A stretch of DNA of 10,719 nucleotides from an uncultured Eubacteriales bacterium (GTDB taxonomy: Bacteria; Bacillota; Clostridia; Oscillospirales; CAG-272): the NCBI GenBank assembly GCA_900546315.1, contig URCP01000094.1, positions 1 to 10,719 on the forward strand, read 5' to 3'. Shown here one piece after another: positions 7,594 through 10,719 of the stretch. The first letter of the stretch is position 1. Every line of letters starts with the position of its first letter. The notes beneath the pieces were generated by a model. The model saw only the letters and a list, made by a program, of their open reading frames with translations. It was not told where the DNA came from and made no database searches. The position numbers and the translations under genes are program-made.

Positions 7594-8370
7594 TTATTTC
7601 TTCCGCTGGTTCAGCTCAGAAATGTGCGCGAGACCTCTCAGCGTCAGGTCGGGTTCGACGATAATGTCGTTCTCCGAGAGCGGGACAATCAGGCGCGCAA
7701 GCCCTCCGGTCGCGATCACCGACGGCTTCTCAAAGCCCATCTCGCGCGATATCCTCGAGATAAACCCATCGAGCATCAGCGCGGTTCCGAGGACTATCCC
7801 CGAGTTCACCGAATCCGCGGTATTCCGCCCGACAACGCGCGGCGGGGCGGACAGCGAGACCTCCGGGAGCAGAGCGCACTTCTCCGCGAGGGCGTCCTGA
7901 CCGAGCTTCACGCCCGGCGATATGACACAGCCGCAGAGCTCGCCTTTTTCGTTTATAACGGTGATGGTAGTCGCGGTTCCGAGGTCGATGACTATCACCG
8001 GCGGTCCGGCGATTCGCATGGCGGCGACCGTGTCGGCGACGATGTCCGTCCCGAGCAGGTTCGGCGTGTCGACTCTGAGACACAGCCCGGTCTTCACGCC
8101 GGAGCCGACAATCAGCGGTTTTATCCCGAAAGCGCCGAGCGCCTCGCACACCGTGTGCGTCAACGCCGGAACGACCGACAGCATGACCGCGCGCTCGATC
8201 GTCGACAGGTCAGCTCCGTGCATCCGGAAGACGCCGGAGATCAGCACCGCGTATTCGTCCGCGCTCTTTCTGTGGTCGGAGGCGAGCTTTGCGCGGAAGA
8301 CAAGGCGCTCCCCGTTATCGAAAACGCCGAGACATATGCTTGTGTTGCCGATATCGACCGCGAGCGTCAT
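7594..8370 (-). CDS. coaX: Type III pantothenate kinase CoaX
   Basis: CoaX phosphorylates pantothenate with ATP, the first step of coenzyme A synthesis in the cytoplasm. The 258-residue length is typical. The ASKHA-fold motifs are in order: D6-IGNTS phosphate-binding loop, the substrate-site segment around G107-T-D109 with D109 as the expected catalytic base, D129-LGTATT (second phosphate/cation motif), ISPG at 150-153, and ATGGLA at 220-225. The position after the catalytic Asp, often Arg in the family's GADR motif, is Ile here (GTDIVAD). The ATG is preceded by GGAAGGAG with 7 nt spacing. Transcription comes from a perfect sigma-A promoter on the - strand giving an approximately 28-nt leader. 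The ECF S component lies downstream on the same strand, which fits vitamin uptake coupled to its use. Confidence 0.96.
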   Translation of the reverse strand: MTLAVDIGNTSICLGVFDNGERLVFRAKLASDHRKSADEYAVLISGVFRMHGADLSTIERAVMLSVVPALTHTVCEALGAFGIKPLIVGSGVKTGLCLRVDTPNLLGTDIVADTVAAMRIAGPPVIVIDLGTATTITVINEKGELCGCVISPGVKLGQDALAEKCALLPEVSLSAPPRVVGRNTADSVNSGIVLGTALMLDGFISRISREMGFEKPSVIATGGLARLIVPLSENDIIVEPDLTLRGLAHISELNQRKK

Positions 8371-8404
8371 GTGACCTCTCCTTCCGCCTGACTGTTATGT
8401 AAAT

Positions 8405-8433
8405 ATTATACCCCGTCCGCGTCGGATTGTCAA
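8405..8433 (-). promoter_or_regulatory. Consensus sigma-A promoter of coaX
   Basis: Read on the - strand, TTGACA (8433-8428) and TATAAT (8410-8405) are separated by exactly 17 bp, a full match to the sigma-A consensus. The predicted start is near 8398, giving a leader of about 28 nt to the coaX ATG at 8370. Confidence 0.88.
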
Positions 8434-8592
8434 GAGCAGAGATGTACAATATTTTTTCCTGAAATTCCGGTTTTATGCTCGTCCGCGATACATTTTTAAG
8501 CGCGATGAAGCGCCCGGCGGGGCGGGGCTGTGACATGGGGCGCCATTTCGTAAATTTTTTTAGTATGTTACGCTGAAAGTTTATTTTTTTGA

Positions 8593-8621
8593 TTGACAAA
8601 ACGGCAAAACTGCGTTATAAT
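8593..8621 (+). promoter_or_regulatory. Consensus sigma-A promoter of the yicC–remA–gmk operon
   Basis: TTGACA (8593-8598) and TATAAT (8616-8621) with a 17-bp spacer match the sigma-A consensus exactly. The start would fall near 8628, about 64 nt before the yicC ATG. The leader contains a small hairpin, GGCGG (8639-8643) with CCGCC (8656-8660). Confidence 0.9.
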
Positions 8622-8691
8622 AGATATATATGCCTTTCGGCGGGCGCGGGCTGTTCCGCCATGCCGGAGGTTTTACGGGAGATAATGATTT

Positions 8692-9594
8692 ATGATTCGC
8701 AGTATGACAGCTTACGGCAGGGCGACCCTCGCCGCGCCGCCCGATCAGGCGTCGGGAAAGAACATCACGGTCGAGCTGAAGAGCGTAAACAACAGATACC
8801 TCGACTGCACAGTCCGCGCGAGCCGCGGCTACGGCTTCCTCGAGGACCGCGTGAGACAGTATGTACAGTCCTGCGGGATAAGCCGCGGAAAGCTCGACGT
8901 GTCGATCAGCGTCGAGAGCGTCGGCAACGGAGTCACATCCATCGGGCTCGACAGGGCACTCGCCGGCGCGTATATCGACGCGCTGAGGGCTTTACGCGAC
9001 GAGTTCGGGCTGAAGGACGACATATCGGTGATGACGGTCGCCGCGAACCGCGACCTTTTCGTCACGGTGAAGCCGGAGGAGGACGCCGAGAAGGACTGGG
9101 AGATGATAAAGCCGGTCCTCGACGAGGCGGTTTCCGCGTTCCTGAAGGTCAGGGAGGCGGAGGGCGAACGGCTCCGCGCGGATATCGTTCTCAAGATGGA
9201 GCGGATCGAATCGCTCGCCGGGGAGATAAAGAAGCTCTCCGAGGAGGACGCGGCGGCTTACCGTTCTAAGTTCGAGGCAAAGCTGAGGAAGCTCATTTCG
9301 GACAGCGGGGTCGAGCCGGACACGTCGCTTGTGCTTACCGAGTGCGCGATTTACGCTGACCGGGCGGCGATTGACGAGGAGATCGTGCGGCTGTCCTGTC
9401 ACTTCGGGGCTTTCCGCGAGATACTGGCGGCGGACGAGCCGGTCGGACGGAAGCTTGATTTCCTGCTTCAGGAGATCAACCGCGAGACTAACACGATCGG
9501 GTCGAAGTCGGCGAGCGTCGGGATAGCTTCGCTTGTTGTCGAGATAAAGAGCGAGCTTGAGAAGATACGCGAGCAGATACAGAACATTGAGTAA
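8692..9594 (+). CDS. yicC: YicC/YloC family endoribonuclease
   Basis: This is a member of the YicC-like family (YicC N-terminal domain plus DUF1732). E. coli YicC and B. subtilis YloC are reported endoribonucleases; a role in RNA turnover here is by homology. The product has 300 residues, close to the usual 290. The N-terminus MIRSMTAYGRA is the family's hallmark (commonly SMTGFGR). The C-terminal segment ETNTIGSKSASVGI…VVEIKSELEKIREQIQN is the conserved DUF1732 end, preceded by PVGRKLDFLLQEINR. GGGAG (8677-8681) lies 10 nt before the ATG, a slightly long spacing. It is the first gene of an operon with remA and gmk, the order seen around B. subtilis yloC. Its codons are mostly C-ending at the 5' end and drift toward T/G-ending from about 9330. 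Confidence 0.95.
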   Translation: MIRSMTAYGRATLAAPPDQASGKNITVELKSVNNRYLDCTVRASRGYGFLEDRVRQYVQSCGISRGKLDVSISVESVGNGVTSIGLDRALAGAYIDALRALRDEFGLKDDISVMTVAANRDLFVTVKPEEDAEKDWEMIKPVLDEAVSAFLKVREAEGERLRADIVLKMERIESLAGEIKKLSEEDAAAYRSKFEAKLRKLISDSGVEPDTSLVLTECAIYADRAAIDEEIVRLSCHFGAFREILAADEPVGRKLDFLLQEINRETNTIGSKSASVGIASLVVEIKSELEKIREQIQNIE

Positions 9595-9670
9595 TGGGGT
9601 CTGCCGTCAGTGAAAATCCGCGGGCGGCGGCATACCGGCGGGGGCTTTTCCTCCACGAAAGGATTAAACG

Positions 9671-9946
9671 ATGAAATTCATCAATATCGGCTTCGGCAAT
9701 ATGGTCGCCGCCGAGAGAGTGGTCGCTGTCGTCAACCCGGACAGCGCTCCTATAAAGCGTCTGATACAGGACGCGAAGGATACGGGAAGGGCGATAGACG
9801 TGACCTGCGGCAAGCGGACGCGCGCGGTGCTTATAACTGACAGTGAGCACGTGGTGTTGTCCGCGCTTAAGAGTGAGACTATATCGAATCGCCTGAGGGC
9901 GACTGACGAGCCGGAGGAAGAGGACGATGAGGAGGATGAGATCTGA
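9671..9946 (+). CDS. remA: RemA-family (DUF370) DNA-binding regulator
   Basis: In B. subtilis RemA (YlzA) is a small oligomeric DNA-binding protein that activates biofilm-matrix and osmoprotection genes; the targets here are unknown. The 91-residue product keeps the core KFINIGFGN (2-10), SAPIKRLIQDAKD (25-37) and GKRTRAVLITDS. R16, P27 and R49 correspond to B. subtilis R18, P29 and R51, positions linked to function; the R50 equivalent is Lys48, a conservative change. The C-terminus is a run of acidic residues (about 79-90) not needed for the core fold. AAAGGA (9658-9663) lies 7 nt upstream. The stop TGA overlaps the gmk ATG by one base, and codons of the acidic tail contain AGGAGG (9930-9935), the gmk ribosome site. 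Located between yicC and gmk as in B. subtilis. Confidence 0.94.
   Translation: MKFINIGFGNMVAAERVVAVVNPDSAPIKRLIQDAKDTGRAIDVTCGKRTRAVLITDSEHVVLSALKSETISNRLRATDEPEEEDDEEDEI
9930..9935 (+). promoter_or_regulatory. gmk ribosome binding site inside remA
   Basis: A perfect AGGAGG lies 10 nt before the gmk ATG at 9946 and within the Glu/Asp codons at the end of remA. Together with the TGATG stop-start overlap, it predicts translational coupling of the two genes. Confidence 0.7.
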
Positions 9947-10557
9947 TGAGTAAGGGTATCCTTATGATTGTTTCCGGGCCTTCCGGGAGCGGTAAGGGGA
10001 CCGTGGTGGGGCGCATTTTGGAGAAGCGTCCGGATTTTGTGTGTTCGGTGTCGGCGACGACGAGGATGCCGCGCGAGAATGAGGTTGACGGGGTGAGTTA
10101 TTATTTTCTTGACCGGGCTGAGTTCGAGGGGCGGATCGCTAAGGATATGATGCTGGAGCACGCGGAGTACTGCGGGAATTATTATGGTACGCCTAAGAAG
10201 GAGGTTTTCGCGAACCTTGAGGCGGGGCGCAATGTTATACTTGAGATTGAGGTGCAGGGCGCTATGCAGGTTAAGCGGAGGTGTCCGGAGGCGGTTATGG
10301 TGATGATTGCGCCGCCGGATTATGATACTTTGGAGAGGCGTCTGCGCGGCAGGGGGGACCGTGTCGCGGAGGAGGTTATCCGGGCGCGGCTTGAGAAGGC
10401 GAAGTTTGAGTTGTCTCTGACGCCTGATTATGATTATCTGGTGATAAACGGCGACGACGCGGTTGAGGCGGCGGCCGACGAGATAATCGGCATAGCGGAC
10501 TCGGAGAAGCGCCGCACGTCCCGCAATAAGACGTTCTACGACGATTTTTTCGCGTGA
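9946..10557 (+). CDS. gmk: Guanylate kinase
   Basis: Guanylate kinase transfers phosphate from ATP to GMP to give GDP in purine nucleotide synthesis and limits (p)ppGpp-linked GTP control. The 203-residue length is standard. The P-loop is G11-PSGSGKGT19. The GMP-binding part contains SVSATTRMPRENEVDGVSYYF (about 34-54, with the conserved R and Y residues), then EYCGNYYGTPK and EIEVQGAMQVK, both characteristic. RLRGRGDR is the lid segment. The gene begins on the last base of the remA stop codon and uses an AGGAGG 10 nt upstream. Codons are T/G-ending through most of the gene but C-ending in the last 38 or so. The usual next genes (such as rpoZ) are not in the window. Confidence 0.98.
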   Translation: MSKGILMIVSGPSGSGKGTVVGRILEKRPDFVCSVSATTRMPRENEVDGVSYYFLDRAEFEGRIAKDMMLEHAEYCGNYYGTPKKEVFANLEAGRNVILEIEVQGAMQVKRRCPEAVMVMIAPPDYDTLERRLRGRGDRVAEEVIRARLEKAKFELSLTPDYDYLVINGDDAVEAAADEIIGIADSEKRRTSRNKTFYDDFFA

Positions 10558-10719
10558 TTTTGTAAACAAACGCTCCCATATTTTTCCCGTTGCTTGTATG
10601 AAGTTTGGGAAAGAGAGGGGGGCGGGGGGGAGGAAAGGCTTTTGAAAATACATCCACACACCCCCCAAAAAAACAAAAAAAAGAAATACGAACTAATATT
10701 ATAAAATAAAAAAATGAAT
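10558..10719. other. Gene-free end of window with decayed repeat and A-rich tail
   Basis: After gmk there is no coding sequence that can be supported. The stretch holds the third repeat copy (10595-10666) and then about 50 bases of A-rich, low-complexity sequence. No terminator with a proper U-tract was found for the yicC–remA–gmk transcript. The final bases may be unreliable if this is a contig end. Confidence 0.6.
10595..10666 (+). repeat. Dispersed hairpin repeat, copy 3 (decayed, after gmk)
   Basis: GTATGAAGTTTG at 10596-10607 is identical to bases 1-12 of copy 1, and GGGAAAGAGAGGGG follows as in copy 2. The purine arm (about 10620-10640) reaches a CTTTTGAAAA centre, but the right arm is not the expected complement. 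Only an outer GGGGGG/CCCCCC (10661-10666) and the inner TTTT/AAAA can pair. It is either a decayed copy or a misassembled junction at a contig end. Same orientation relative to transcription as the other two. Confidence 0.7.

Larger units (their letters stand above)
8371..8691. other. Divergent intergenic region between coaX and yicC
   Basis: This 321-bp stretch holds two outward-facing consensus promoters (coaX at 8405-8433, yicC at 8593-8621) and the two leaders. The roughly 160 bp between the -35 boxes is partly AT-rich (8447-8457, 8552-8562, 8580-8591) with a G-rich core at about 8505-8545. No gene is convincing here. Reading frames that cross it have no ribosome site and no recognisable protein. 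No riboswitch or known operator was identified. Confidence 0.7.

Noticed and set aside
7519..8391. 290-codon + strand frame over coaX
   Set aside because: It is antisense to coaX, which has all family motifs; the product is low-complexity Arg/Asp-rich.
8589..9269. 226-codon + strand frame overlapping yicC
   Set aside because: Out-of-frame shadow of yicC with an Arg/Gly-rich product; it runs through the promoter itself.

Overview
The window looks like chromosomal DNA from a GC-moderate member of the Bacillota, class Clostridia, probably an Oscillospirales-type gut or rumen lineage. The grounds are the yicC–remA–gmk gene order (the same as yloC–ylzA–gmk in Bacillus subtilis), an ECF vitamin-transporter S component, a type III pantothenate kinase, a lipoprotein solute-binding protein with a calcium-loop motif, and near-consensus sigma-A promoters with AAAGGAG-type ribosome binding sites. 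The taxonomic placement is inference. No phage, IS, CRISPR, tRNA or rRNA gene was seen.

Layout. (1) 1-5002: the nucleotide-excision-repair genes uvrB and uvrA, both on the + strand. Each is preceded by a copy of a dispersed palindromic repeat whose 23-bp stem ends about 10 nt before the start codon. (2) 5003-6777: a terminator, a clear sigma-A promoter and a lone family-1-type extracellular solute-binding lipoprotein. It ends at a strong hairpin terminator shared with the convergent gene. (3) 6788-8370, - strand: coaX (pantothenate kinase) followed by an ECF S component, which together suggest pantothenate uptake feeding CoA synthesis. (4) 8371-8691: a divergent intergenic region with two perfect TTGACA-17-TATAAT promoters back to back, one for coaX and one for yicC. 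(5) 8692-10557: yicC (endoribonuclease family), remA/DUF370 (DNA-binding regulator) and gmk (guanylate kinase), a tight operon in which remA and gmk overlap by one base. (6) 10558-10719: no gene, but a third, decayed copy of the same repeat, then A-rich low-complexity sequence.

The genes themselves are ordinary housekeeping genes. The unusual material is non-coding or compositional. A purine-rich hairpin repeat family (three copies, two with compensated arm changes) sits where the Shine-Dalgarno sequences of uvrB and uvrA should be, and may encode short leader reading frames. There is also a very strong within-gene switch in third-position base usage, from T-ending to C-ending codons, along uvrA and at the end of uvrB. 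Both ends of the window lie in or next to the repeat, which suggests that assembly breaks occur at it.
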